Assembly (NCBI GenBank): GCA_905250075.1
Contig: CAJNOP010000022.1
Coordinates: forward strand, 568,612-632,611
DNA length: 64,000 nt
Direction of reading: 5' to 3'
Source of the DNA: Rotaria sp. Silwood1
Lineage: Eukaryota > Rotifera > Eurotatoria > Philodinida > Philodinidae
Under the pieces are notes generated by a model, which did no database searches, was not told where the DNA came from, and saw only the letters and a list, made by a program, of their open reading frames with translations. Shown here one piece after another: positions 41,839 through 53,761 of this stretch. The position numbers were made by a program, and so were the translations under genes. Position 1 is the first letter of the stretch, and each line of letters begins with the position of its first letter.

Positions 41839-43879
41839 GAAAGTTTGAAACTGACAACAACTCTTCGAGTCTTACATGTATAATTTAATATTATCAGAAC
41901 TTTTAATCAATTCTAAGTATATTTTGTGTTTTTATTTACTTTTATCGAGATTCAATATTGAAGTTAATGATAAAATCTCTGTTTCAAAAAGAAACGACAA
42001 TTTATCATATTCCATAGTAATGTTTCTGCTTTTTTATTTTCATAAAATTTTACGATACAAGCAATTGTTTAATGAATTATCAGTGTTTTGAAGGTAATTG
42101 TCATTCATCTACTGCGAAATATGTTTTTACGAATATTAAAATAAAATAACAACAATGTTTTAAAAGTAAATAAAATTTTGAAAAATTGTATGTAAAGATA
42201 AGTTCAAATAGAAAAAAAAACAAAAACTATAATAAATCAGTTGTTGAAATAATTTACAAGATATTCAATATTATTAAATGAAATATTTTCCCGATTGATT
42301 TATATTTTAGATAGATTTAATGTCTGACTTGAATACTTTGAATATGAATAAATAGTAAAAGACAATAACTGGATGTTGATAGATTTTTTTATTTATTCAC
42401 ATACAATTTAAAGATATTTCATATGAAACGATATTTCTTCAATATGATTAATTATTCAGTCAACAATAATACTTAAAGTCATGCTTGAATCGAAATTTTA
42501 TTTTTGTCATTTTATTACTAAAATCTTTATCTTTGTTACACCAATGTATCTGACTGATGACAAGAAAATAAGAAGAAGAAAATTTGTTTTTCGAAAACAA
42601 CCCGTATTGGTAATGCCTAATAATATGCATGACTGAACTAATATAATAAATATTATTGGAAAACGATGAAGCATCTCCTAAGGACAGATTCGACCTATAA
42701 ATCGTATCATGTAGGTCAATCATTGTTGAAACTATTCTACTTTACCTCTGTTTTTTTTCTACAACTAGCATTATTATTCCTCTTATTTTGAAGGATAATA
42801 CAAATGAAATAGAATACTCTTAGAAAAATAAAACGAAATATATGATTGACGTACATTATAGAAATTATAGATCAAATCCTACACCTCAAAGTATTGTATT
42901 TGAACATAGGCATCAATCATAAACATTCATAAAAAAAACTTGCACACAACTAATTTTTATAATCAATATGAATATGAACATGAACAATTATTCAGTTGAA
43001 CACAAACGAATATGCCAAAATATTAACATCTTCATAAAAATATATCAGTTATATTTAAGCATTTTTAACATAGTAAGTGTCAACCATTGACTTTTAGCTA
43101 TTACTGATGCTTGTGTAGTGCTTTGTGATGTCTTAATTAATTGTAAAGATTTCTTTCTAATACTAATTAAAACTCAAAAGACTGTTTGCATTCAATTCAT
43201 GAATGACATTATATTAGAAAGATAAGAATGTCTTTTTTGTATAATATATAAATTTTCAAGATAATTTTTGTTAGTTTTACAAACTTCAATAAGACAATAA
43301 TTTTACAATATCTTAAGAACACTCAAGAAACAAAAATGTGTATACCAAACGTTGCCCTTCTTTTTGTTTCAAAAATCACGTTTTTGAAGAGAAATATAAA
43401 TATTTATTTTTTCTCTAAGTCAAGCGATGGTTATCATATTAGGAACAAAAAGAAAAGTTAATATAACATTTGACCAGTACAAAACATCTTGAAAACTGTA
43501 AAGGTCATGAGTTATCAAACAAAAGAACATACCTGCACTGCATGATTCAGTAAAATAATCTTTTAACATTTTCACACGCTTTTTTCTTTTTATTAGTAAT
43601 TTTTGATAAGCGCAATTTTCATGAAGCACTGGTACTTTAATAAAAAAATTCAAGTTTACTGGAATATTAAACAATTCGCAGAACTAACTGTTCTATTAAT
43701 TGCTATTTAGTGGTTTGAATATTTTCTTGAAATGAGTTCAAAGTCAAATTTAAAAAAAAACCTAGTTTTTAGTTTATTTCTTAGCGAAGAGAGTCATTAT
43801 AATGTTTAGTTGAATATAAATCCTACAGCAGTTTTTCTCATACTATTTTTTACTTCTGTCTACTTGTATTAGAAATAAA

Positions 43880-43918
43880 ATGGAAATTTCAGAAGTCACA
43901 TATGATTCAAGAAACAAG
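43880..43918 (+). other. Possible alternative first coding exon of the TBC1D25-type gene
   Basis: ATG at 43880 opens 13 codons (MEISEVTYDSRNK) ending exactly at a good donor, AAG|GTATG, in phase 0. Exon 2 of the downstream gene also starts in phase 0, so this exon could replace 44328-44363. No transcript evidence is available. Confidence 0.35.
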
Positions 43919-44327
43919 GTATGTTGGTTTTTATTAATTTTCTTAGAGGCTTCTTTTTTATAGAGTGCAAAGATCGTTTTTCGACAATCTTTGTGCTTTG
44001 TTCTTTTATCTGTATGTCTGTTATAATTGTTGTATCCAGTTGAAATCTAGAAGAATTGACAATGTCTAAAGAAAAAAAGAATACAGAATAGAAACATTTA
44101 TGATAAAGATAATTTCTTAATTTTTATCGTATAGTATTATGAGGTTAGTTATCAGCTAGCAACCTTGACATCAGAGCCATATATAACACATTCTCTTTCA
44201 TTTCCATACACCTGGTGAACGAAGAAAAAAACAAAGAGTGAGAAAGAGAGAAAGAGATGATAAAGAATGAGATTGATAAATAATAGAATAATAATATCAT
44301 AGACTTCATTTGCTCGATCAGATAAAC

Positions 44328-47149
44328 ATGAATATGAGTATGTTGATGTTGAAGAAATCTAAGGTGCGTAGTATTTTAGCTATTTTATTTAACTTTTTCT
44401 TGATTTATAATTGTCTTCTAGAACTTGCGTACAGTTCGTTCGAGAGATTCTCTTCCATCTATGTCTGTAATTAGTTCTGCTGAACCAGATGTTGTAAGAA
44501 TCAAAGTTTATGTAAGATTTTTATAAATCTTTTTTTTTTTCAAAAATATTTTTAAAATATTATTTTGTTTTCTAGAAACCGAGTGAGAATGCCATAAATA
44601 ATGGTTATGAACCAGGTACATCAAAAAAATTTTGTATTGATCCACGTCTTGCATCTTATCGAACAATTCAATGTTTAATTTCCCAAGCATTTGATATTAA
44701 AACTGATTTTACTATATATGCTGTTCATAGATGTTCTACAGATGGATTAAAAAAATTAACAGCTATTTGGTCCGATTGTGATCTGGAAAAAGCAATAAAA
44801 AATGCTACGTCCGATTCTTATTTACGATTAAGTTACGAATTAAGTCCTCAAGAAGAAGGTATATTAGAAAATTCTTCTTTTTTTTTATTAATTCATTTGA
44901 ATAACATTTCTGTTAAGGCCTTGATGATTGGGATTTTGTTGCACTTAATGATTTAAGTACAAATATTCGTTGGTTTAATGTCGATAATCGATCTATAATA
45001 GCAACTGTTAAACCAACAGCTGGAAAAACACCTTCAGCTTTAAATAAAGCTATTAGTATGCATATAATTATTTTCTTAAAACAGATTTGTTCAATTCTAT
45101 AGAATTTATAGATTGGATGTATGGTGGACGTGAACGTCATGGTTCAAAACCCGTTGATGAAAATGATTTTAAAAAATTTCTTGATTCTGAAGGACGTCTT
45201 ATACATACAAACGAACTAAGACAAGCAATTTATGAAGGTGGTGTTGAACCATCATTTCGTAACATTATATGGCGTCATTTATTAAATATTTTTCCAATAA
45301 ATATGACAAGTTCTGAACGTGTTGAATATCTTAAAGATGTATCAATAGAATATGAAAAGTATGAAAATCGATATTATATATTAATTTTTTAATTATTATC
45401 ATTGTTTAGATTAAAAGGACGATGGAGAGAAGAGCAACAACATAATGAAAATATTCGTTTAATTATGCGTACAATTTATACAGATGTTTTACGTACTGAT
45501 CGAACATTTGGTTTTTATGCTACATCAGATGATACTAATATTAATTTACAATCTCTATATCATATTCTTATAACATATTGTATTAGTCATCCAAATATTA
45601 CATATTGTCAAGGTTTGTATCAGATTATAATTCGCATATGTTTTCAATATGTATGTAGAGAAACATTTGTAAAAATTTCCTAATTAAACATATATGAAAA
45701 TTTTTTTTGAATATGTAATACTGCTCTCTTCGATGTAGATATATCAAAGATAGGATTGTTGCAATTTTTTTGTTAAAGCTAGGTCAATGTCGTTCAGTTT
45801 GAAAATTTTTTCTCTCGATTTCAAGAGAATACGAATCGACTCCATTTCTAATAAGTGTGAATATGTGCATGAGAATACACAAAAGGCTCTGATTCACATC
45901 GACACCTGCAATGAATAGTACTACGATGGATTGTCCAATCACCCTTGTATATATTGTTTCTATTATTCATCTAATTGTTGACTTACTTTTCTCAATTCGA
46001 TTCCTTACCGTGATAAATTTTGAATATATATTCATTTTTTTTCAGGAATGAATGAGTATGCTTCTACTCTATTATATGTAATGCGTGATGAATCATTAGC
46101 TTATCTATGCTTTTGTTCCATTATGAGGCGAATTCGAGCAAATTTCTCTACTGATGGTGTAGCTATTGCAACGAAACTTCATCATCTTAAAGTACTTCTG
46201 CAAGCTGTTGATCCAGTCTATTGGAATTTTCTTGAATCATGTGATGCAGGTATGTTAGTTAATCAATTCTTTATGCCAACATATCATTTGTATTATTATA
46301 GTCAATCTCTACTTTGCATATCGATGGTTATTACTTGAATGTAAACGTGAAGTTCCATTTAATGAAGCTTTGCGTGTACTTGAAGTAATGTGGGCAACAT
46401 TACCTATTGCTAGTGAACCACCACCATTGAGTGAAATATCTTTATTATCAATATCATCTGATAATACAATATCTGATATTCGATATCCAACAGTTTGTCG
46501 ATCACTACAACGTCGTGCACTTAGTTGTCCACAATTATCAATTATTGATAAATCTTGTTCACATCAACATAGACATTTATCTTTTGCATTATTTTATGAT
46601 AATGATAATGATAATAAAGAAGGATTGTCATCTAGTACACAACAAGTTTGTAATTCTATGGTAGAAAATGATGAATATCAAGTTTATCAAACTTGTAATA
46701 ATAATAATAATAATTCTAATTCAATGTCAACAAAATCACGTGAAAAAAGTTTAGAAAATTCTTTTTCACTTAGTGAAATATCAGAATTCGATTCAAATAA
46801 TCTATCAAAATGTCCTAATGATAATTGTAAATCTAATAATACTGATTCTCAATGTTCATCATCAACTAATTGGTTACAACATTTACCAATGGATAGTAAA
46901 ATATGGCTTGAAGAAGATAATTCATTTTTACTCTTTCTTTGCATATCTATATTATTAACTCATCGTACTCATTTATTAAAACAAAAACATCTCGATGAAC
47001 AAGAAATATCAATACATTTTGATCGATATCGTCGTCGTCATAATGCTGAAAGATTATTGACACATGCACGAACTCTCTATGAACAATATATACAATGGTC
47101 AAGAAAAAAACGTATGCTTGATGATCTCAATAGTTATTCCGTTAGTTGA
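44328..47149 (+). CDS. TBC1D25: TBC1D25-type Rab GTPase-activating protein
   Basis: Eight exons: 44328-44363, 44422-44511, 44576-44858, 44918-45055, 45103-45358, 45410-45612, 46046-46249 and 46302-47149. Phases close to give 685 aa, close to the vertebrate TBC1D25 length. The N-terminal 180 residues form the family's ubiquitin/PB1-like region (VRIKVY, KFCIDPRL). The TBC domain follows, with SFRNIIWRHLL, the arginine-finger motif IYTDVLR (290-296; I, D and R at the catalytic spacing), the glutamine-finger motif YCQGM (333-337) and CYRWLLLE-type block AYRWLLLECKREVPF. A Ser/Asn-rich linker separates it from a basic C-terminus. TBC1D25/OATL1 acts on Rab33B and binds Atg8 proteins at autophagosomes in vertebrates; the same role here is inferred. 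The start uses ATG 44328, and further in-frame ATGs follow at once. Confidence 0.92.
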
Positions 47150-50100
47150 TTTTTATTGTTATTTTCAGTCTCTTCTTGTTTGTTCTTTAATTTTTTGTTG
47201 TTGACTTTGTATTTTATTTTTGAGTTATTTATTACATATTTTATTCATTTTTTTCTTTGCTGTTTTTTGACAGATAATTAGAGAAGATAATAATAAAATT
47301 GAATTTTAATAAAAAAAAAATAATAAAATCAAATGAAAACTCAACAGGGTCATAATATTTTCTTGATCGAAAAAGACAATATTTCTTGTAAGCAATCAAA
47401 TTTTATTTAATTAAATATATATCGGTATTTATATTGTTACTATAAGTAATGATATAACCAGAAATTGAAACATGAGGGCTGAGTTCATGTTAAATTAATA
47501 ACAAATAAAGATCACTTAAATGGATCGATGGATGAACAATGGATGTCAATAGGTAATAAAGATGATGACGCCTAAGCAGGTTGAATGCTTTGCTAATAGT
47601 GAAAAGAGTTGTGATGATAGATCAATCAATGGACGACTAATATGAATAAGTCCAATCAACTGAATACAACAGACTTGATATTTCAAATAAAACAAAATGG
47701 TGTTGATGTTTTTGAAGATTTGGATGAGATTTGAGAGATTTTTGATCATTCAATTTTCGTTTTTTCGATGAGAATCATGGAAAGAAAGACACGGTGGCTG
47801 GTGGCTATTATGTTCTAGGCTTCACAAATCTTATTTATATATTTATAAAATATTTTCAATCGATCCTTAATCTTCCGCAGGAAACATGATTTATAACGGA
47901 TGACATTAAATATTGATTAGTGCTTTCAATATCTTAATGTTTCTTAGATAGAAAAAAATGGCTCTCTATTACTTTCAGTGTAAAATTACATATAAACCTG
48001 TAATAATTCAAGATTCAAACTACGGTGTTTTGAATGATTTCCATTTATTTTGATTTAAAAATTCGGTAAGTCAGGTGAGACTGCGAGTGGTAGCACTGAG
48101 CTCCTTTCGCGGCCTTACACCGATTATGCCCATAGCTGTATACTATTTATGATGAATTAATCAAGTTTCTATGCGAGATCATTAGAAGAAAACAAATATA
48201 ATAGGCTTTCAACAATGACTAATTCAAATGTTTTATTCTTAAGCTCGAGCATTCTTCATCAACGATAAATCATGAATAATCAAGTCCATTCGTGCTCTTA
48301 TGAAGCAGAAAAGATGCAACTTTAAAAGATAAAATCAAAGACACTCGATTGTCTACATTAATGTTTCACTACTATCAAGTAAATATAATGATGAGAACGT
48401 GTGAAATCAAAAGATAAACATTACAGAACCTTCATCTTTTACATAGACGCATCCAGTGAGGTAATAGAGCTGGATTAATCCTCTATCTTGTTAAGTCACA
48501 TAGCAATAAACGTGATTATTTGTCTTCACTTTCATTCTAAAGCGATAACTTAAATATCCAGGATAGATTAATTTTTTGTTGTCTTCACATTCTATATAGT
48601 AGATACACTAGTTCACAAATACAATAACATGAAACATACATTTAGTTTCATTATTTTCATTTTTACTTTCTATGATGTTTAATATCAACAATTTTGTCAC
48701 AGTACAATATGGTATTATGTAGTACTACAATGGCGAAGAAAATTTATACATCTTACAATTCATGGAAAAATCATGAACAACAGGAACTGTTTGGTACAAC
48801 AGGTAAATTCAATCTTGGAAGACATTTTTTTCTACGACAAAGAGTTGGAAAGCAGAATTTTCGTGTCCATCTCTATCTACTATGAGAGGTGACTCATGGA
48901 ATTGTTCAAGTCAACAGGTTGCAATTGAACAAAGCATTGCAGATTATATCAAACAAGGATTTCTACATGGATTCTTGACTAAAAATCTATTACAGCAACA
49001 ATATGAGAAACTACGTGGATGATATTTTATGTAAAATAAACATAGTAAAATTAAGTAGAAGTCATTAAATAATTATAGTTATTACATGTCTTGTAACTAG
49101 TGCAGGTACTATTAAATAAAACTCTCTCAACTATATCCACGACTCCACTTAGGTCTCTTTACTCACATCATTGGATATGGTTATGTTTTTAGTCGAGTTC
49201 TAATGTGAGGACGGAAATAAATCATCCTTAGCATGTGAATATGTACGAATATAATCCGTTAAATTAAGAAAATTTTGGTTTACGTTACGAATTTCTTCAG
49301 TAATAGTACAAAATGCTCGATTTAGTTCTACTAGGAGTCTCCCTCTTTTTTGACTATTTTTGATTCTTCAAGAGGGTCTAACTATCTCAAGCTACACGTC
49401 GGAGATATACTTGAGTGTTTTCGAAAATCAAGTTTTCTTTTTTTCTAATAAGAAAAATACGAAAAGGTTCGGAGACTGAACCGAGGTGTTGGCTTTGAGG
49501 GCCATATAAAAATGGCTAGAAAAGTCAATTAGAGAGAGATTGTAAGCAAGCAGGATTTAGATAACTGGTGTTTTGCATTACGCTAAGTAAAAGAAAAGAA
49601 TTTGAAAATGATGACTATGAAACAAAAATTTCTTAAATATAGTACATCTACAACAGTGAGTTGTTTTATAGACGAATGATGTCTCTAATAGCACTTGAGG
49701 CTATCATTACCTTATGCTAAACTCGAAATCAAATTCTTGGTCAAAAAAGAGAGAAGGTATATCTTCAAATCTAAGTATTTATACTGATCATCTTACTATA
49801 TTCATTCTCGTGTGTTTAGACATTTTTTCCTCCTATTCAGGAAAAATCTCTGCAATGAACAATACATGCATTGACTGATATTCTGTGATTTTTGACCTTT
49901 GTGTGTTATCTATTCGGCTAACTCAAACGAGTACATAACATTAAACATATAATATCGTAAAAGAGGTCATGAATATGTTGATGTATTTTATATATATATG
50001 TATACTAACACTCAAATCAGCGTTAGGCATCTGATAGTATTGTTTCATTAACCATATCTTCAATTAATATTCTAAGTTAATGAAGTCGGCCAAGATTTAA

Positions 50101-50419
50101 GAAATAATTTTAATTTTTCGTATTTCTCTTCATAAGCCTTCGAATTTATATATAACATAATGTCAATAGAACAGTGGAAGAAACAGAATAATCAAGAATA
50201 TAATCAAATCCAACGTTTTTTCAAAGAATAAAAACCAATTAAATATTAATAATATTTGTTATTCAATATTTCAAAAAAGTATATAGTAGCAGACATCTCT
50301 CTTTTATCATGTCTTGCTTGCACATCATTAAACATTCATTTTTTCAAACACAAAACATATAAATATCATAGATAGAAAAAAATCAAAGATTTCATTAAAA
50401 AAAATGAAAAAAAAATTTA
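47150..50419. other. Intergenic region with a possible gene fragment
   Basis: Convergent 3' flanks of the TBC1D25 gene and the F-box gene, AT-rich throughout. A GC-richer patch at 48075-48130 and the possible coding remnant at 48694-49023 (separate entry) are the only things that stand out. Confidence 0.5.
48694..49023 (+). pseudogene. Possible broken gene fragment in two frames
   Basis: A 63-codon frame (48694-48885, MSQYNMVLCSTTMAKK..) is followed at once, in another frame, by MRGDSWNCSSQQVAIEQSIADYIKQG.. from about 48881 to the TGA at 49021-49023. The second piece has coding-like, helix-forming composition (AIEQSIADYIKQGFL, LLQQQYEKLRG). Either one frameshift breaks a single gene or a small spliced gene is missed. 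I do not recognise the family. Confidence 0.3.
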
Positions 50420-52006
50420 TTAAAACCAAATAGTACACTGTCGATCCGAACATGTCGTTGTTGCTTTTTTCAAATAATTCGTTTTAAGTAACCAACCAGA
50501 TAATAAATTTGATGATTTACTTGAATTTTCTAATGAAATATTTAAATAAATCAATGATTTTTGATCAAATATTTCTAATAAAAGTAATATTAATGTATCA
50601 AAATGATCTTGATTTTTGACTGAACATATCAGCCGTTTAATATTTGGAAGTAAATGATTATTATTATTATCTAATAAATCTGACAAAAATCTCGTACATG
50701 TCGTATTAAGTATTAATGTATGAATAGACAGTGGTAGATAATCAATAAGTTTATCAAAAAAATCACGATATTTATCTATTATTGATGTAAAACGAAGTTC
50801 TAATGTTTGAATATAACTATGTATCATAAGATTATTAATAAAAGATATCATAGTGTCATTAATATAATGAGCAATTATAGTCAATTTTTGTAAATTTGGA
50901 TAAATACAATATGATTCAATATTCTTAGAATATTGAATATCATTATTTGAAATAGTTAAATGAAGATGATGTACACGATTAAAATTATTTCTATTCATCA
51001 TAGACTCTTGAAGATTATTTGTATTTACAGTATACATTTCATCAATAAATGGTAATGTAAATAGATGATAACCATTTGTATTATCAATTGTTTGACAAAT
51101 TATTTTTCTTTGAAACCAATTAAAATTTGAAATAAGTTTTGAAATTGAGAATATTTCAAATGTTTGATTAACAATAATGTTAAATTGAAGATTATTAACA
51201 TATTTATTAATTGAAAACCAATCATCACCTGATAAATATTGATCAAAACAATGAGCTTCATGTTCTGTATTACTAAATGATACAGTTAAATTTTTAATAT
51301 ATTTTATCATCATAATTAATCGTTCGAATTCATTAAATAATACAGAGCGTAATATAAGTTTAAGAGACATTAAATGAATAGGAAAATTAATTATCGGAAG
51401 AATATTTACATCATTATTTAATGTTAATGTAAGAGAACGTAGATTAGGAACATAAGTATTTAACTGTATAAGATTATCTGTTGTACAATGATCTAATGTA
51501 AGATTAATTATTTTTGTATGACAACCATTGAGTAAATCAAGTATTGGTAAATGACAATGTGTTAAATTTGAAAAATGAGGAAGTAAACGGCGAGGCATTG
51601 ATCGCCATAATAATGATTCTATAGAAAATGTTGTTAATTTTGGATAGCTTTGTGTCAATTTTACGATAGTATGTCGATCAGCATCAATAAGTATTAGTGA
51701 TCGAAGATCAATGAGTGGAGTGCGTAGAATATATGACATAAAAACAGGTATAGCATCAATATAATAACGATTAGCTATTCTTATTGATTTAATATTTAAT
51801 GTATGAAGTTGATTAATAATATAAATAAATTGAGTTTTACTCAAAGGTCGATAAGAGAAATCAATATGAAGATGTTTTATTGTTTGAATAAGAGATGAAA
51901 ATCGACGATTAAGACAATAAAAACAGCAAAGAATATCAATAATTGATAAATGATGGAAAATAAAAAGCAGTAATTCATTAGGAAGGTCTTCTAACACCGA
52001 TATCAT
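50420..52006 (-). CDS. F-box protein with degenerate leucine-rich repeats
   Basis: Single exon of 528 aa from the ATG at 52006. The open frame extends upstream, but that part is lysine-rich, looks like an intron ending in ATATCAG and has no ATG, so I start at MISVLEDLPNELL. Residues about 5-45 are an F-box (LEDLPNELLLFIFHHLSIIDILCCFYCLNRRF), which docks to Skp1 in SCF ubiquitin ligases. The remainder shows irregular leucine-rich repeat-like strands (LTHCHLPILDLL, IINLTLDHC, LRSLTLTLN), probably the substrate-binding part. Single-exon F-box proteins with poorly conserved C-terminal halves are strongly expanded in some invertebrates, including rotifers (general knowledge). The substrate is unknown. 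Confidence 0.85.
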   Translation of the reverse strand: MISVLEDLPNELLLFIFHHLSIIDILCCFYCLNRRFSSLIQTIKHLHIDFSYRPLSKTQFIYIINQLHTLNIKSIRIANRYYIDAIPVFMSYILRTPLIDLRSLILIDADRHTIVKLTQSYPKLTTFSIESLLWRSMPRRLLPHFSNLTHCHLPILDLLNGCHTKIINLTLDHCTTDNLIQLNTYVPNLRSLTLTLNNDVNILPIINFPIHLMSLKLILRSVLFNEFERLIMMIKYIKNLTVSFSNTEHEAHCFDQYLSGDDWFSINKYVNNLQFNIIVNQTFEIFSISKLISNFNWFQRKIICQTIDNTNGYHLFTLPFIDEMYTVNTNNLQESMMNRNNFNRVHHLHLTISNNDIQYSKNIESYCIYPNLQKLTIIAHYINDTMISFINNLMIHSYIQTLELRFTSIIDKYRDFFDKLIDYLPLSIHTLILNTTCTRFLSDLLDNNNNHLLPNIKRLICSVKNQDHFDTLILLLLEIFDQKSLIYLNISLENSSKSSNLLSGWLLKTNYLKKATTTCSDRQCTIWF

Positions 52007-53306
52007 ATTTAGCCGGGAAAAATCTGACTGATTATCGAAATTTAACTGATATTTCTTCGTTTTTTTCTTGTTTTTTTTTGTGATGAACACAGGACAATAC
52101 AATATGCATTTACGAATAAGAACAACAGATGCCGTATGATTGCAGTCATCTATTTCATTATTTATTGTAAAGTGTAACAGAAAAATTTTTTAAGAAAAGA
52201 TAATTTTCTAAACACTCTTATTTTCTAGATCTATACTTTTGTCGTGCAATATTATGTTTTCTTGTTGATTGTGCAAGATATATTGATCATCGTGGTTGAT
52301 ATTTTTGACTAGAGAGCATCAGCATCGAGATAATAAACACGAAAGTTGAAGGATACAACAAATCATTGGAGAAAAAAATGAGCATATTTTTCGGTTAGTT
52401 TTACAAAAATATTGTTTACTACGATTAGTAGAGGTACTTTTAAAAAAGTAGGGTAGCGAACGAACAAGTCTTCTTGTATAATTTCAGCTTCCCAATCAGA
52501 TGCAGTATGTGTAATTCCAAAGTAAATCGCTGCAGAAGTCCTTTTAGGTGTTGGTTGGTTAGGACAAACCATCTCACACTAGATTTTCGAGAAAATACAG
52601 CATATAAACGGAAAATATTTGACTGTTGGTAACCAGAAAAACACCATTATCAGACTCTATACAGGAACAGTGATAAAGCATCTAAGTGATACGAATGAGA
52701 ACGACTTTTACAATAACTTTGATATCGTAAAGAAGATACGATACAATATGAAATGTTTTCCATCAGAGATAAAAATGTGCGCTACTCCAAATGTATCACG
52801 ATATGCTGGCTAATCATTTATTCATTGTTGTGTTGTGCGCATGCAGCGACGAATAATCAAGGGCACGAAATATATTGAATCAATGGTCACGAGATTCGAC
52901 CACCTCCAAGTCGTCCGATCAGTATCAAGTCAACTCGAGCCGACTGTTACTTAGGACCTTGCCTTTTGTACTCCAAAATTAGGTATCAGCAATACAAATT
53001 CAAGTGAAAAAAGAATAGTAACTATTCGTTTTTCCTAGAATAAATCAATAGACGTGTCGAAGGATAGATTTGAACTATGTTTACAGAATGTATCGCGAAA
53101 TACGGCACATACAATATATTTTTTATGAGTTTGAATGCACACTGTTCATGATTAGTATGGCAAAAAATGGAAAGCAAAAAAGTTTTGATTTATTTTGAAA
53201 CAAAGAATATCTTATAGATACATTCTCTTGTATATAAAGACAAAACTTACTTTTTCTGCTTTGGATGTGAATATTCTCTTCATCAACACACACATCTACC
53301 CACAGC
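52007..53306. other. 5' flank of the F-box gene and intergenic DNA
   Basis: Contains the possible isolated exon at 52438-52572 on the minus strand (separate entry). Otherwise AT-rich with no domain in any frame. A GC-richer patch at 52840-52960 has no identifiable content. Confidence 0.45.
52438..52572 (-). other. Possible isolated coding exon
   Basis: ATG at 52572 opens a frame with balanced composition (starting MVCPNQPTPKRTSAAIYFGI) that reaches TTTTTAAAA|GTACC at about 52438, a usable donor. I could not find a matching next exon, and no family is recognised. It may be a gene fragment or chance. Confidence 0.25.
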
Positions 53307-53705
53307 CTCACCATTAGACCCCGTCGGGTAGGACCCGGACCCGGACCCTACCCGGACCCGCACGGGTCCGGGTCCGGGTCTGAAAATTTTGCTTTAACCG
53401 AGTCCAGGTCTGAAGAAAACTTTGATCCATACAATTTATTTTGAATTTTTTCAAAGTTTTGTTCGTTTTATACAAAGAAGAGATCAAATGTATTTAGAAA
53501 ATAGATAAAAAACAACAAAACCCTTCTTGACTATACTATCTAAACTGACTTGTCATTGTGTTTGGATCCAAAAAATTTAAGCGACCGGGTCCGGATCCAG
53601 CAACCTGTAAACGGGTCCGGGTCCGGATCCGGGTAGAAAAATTTTAAATGATCGGGTCCGGGTCCGGGTCCAAAAATTCTGGACCCGACGGGGTCTACTC
53701 ACCAT
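53307..53705. mobile_element. Non-autonomous hAT-like element (MITE 1) with 8-bp target duplication
   Basis: Perfect 14-bp terminal inverted repeats, tagaccccgtcggg at 53315-53328 and its reverse complement at 53684-53697. The element of 383 bp is flanked by identical 8-bp direct repeats ctcaccat (53307-53314 and 53698-53705). Inside are arrays of GGGTCC on the right and GGACCC on the left, making it GC-rich against the AT-rich host. There is no transposase frame, so it must be mobilised in trans. Eight-base duplications and short TIRs are the hallmark of hAT transposons; perfect TIRs and TSD suggest a fairly recent insertion. Confidence 0.88.
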
Positions 53706-53761
53706 AGAAGTCAATCAGTAGTGTGCGATACGAATCACATCCTTATTTAAGAAAAGGCAAT

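Larger units (their letters stand above)
37423..44327. other. 6.9-kb gene-poor region
   Basis: The first bases are the 5' flank of PP1. The rest is strongly AT-rich, with no frame over 90 codons and no recognisable domain. It contains two clear palindromes at 41508-41533 and 41751-41838 (listed separately) and, near its right end, a possible alternative first exon of the next gene at 43880-43918. Confidence 0.5.

Noticed and set aside
50420-52102. Upstream extension of the F-box frame (MYCPVFITKKNKKK..)
   Set aside because: There is no ATG in that extension, and the lysine-rich stretch ends in an acceptor-like site, so it is more likely intron or 5' UTR.
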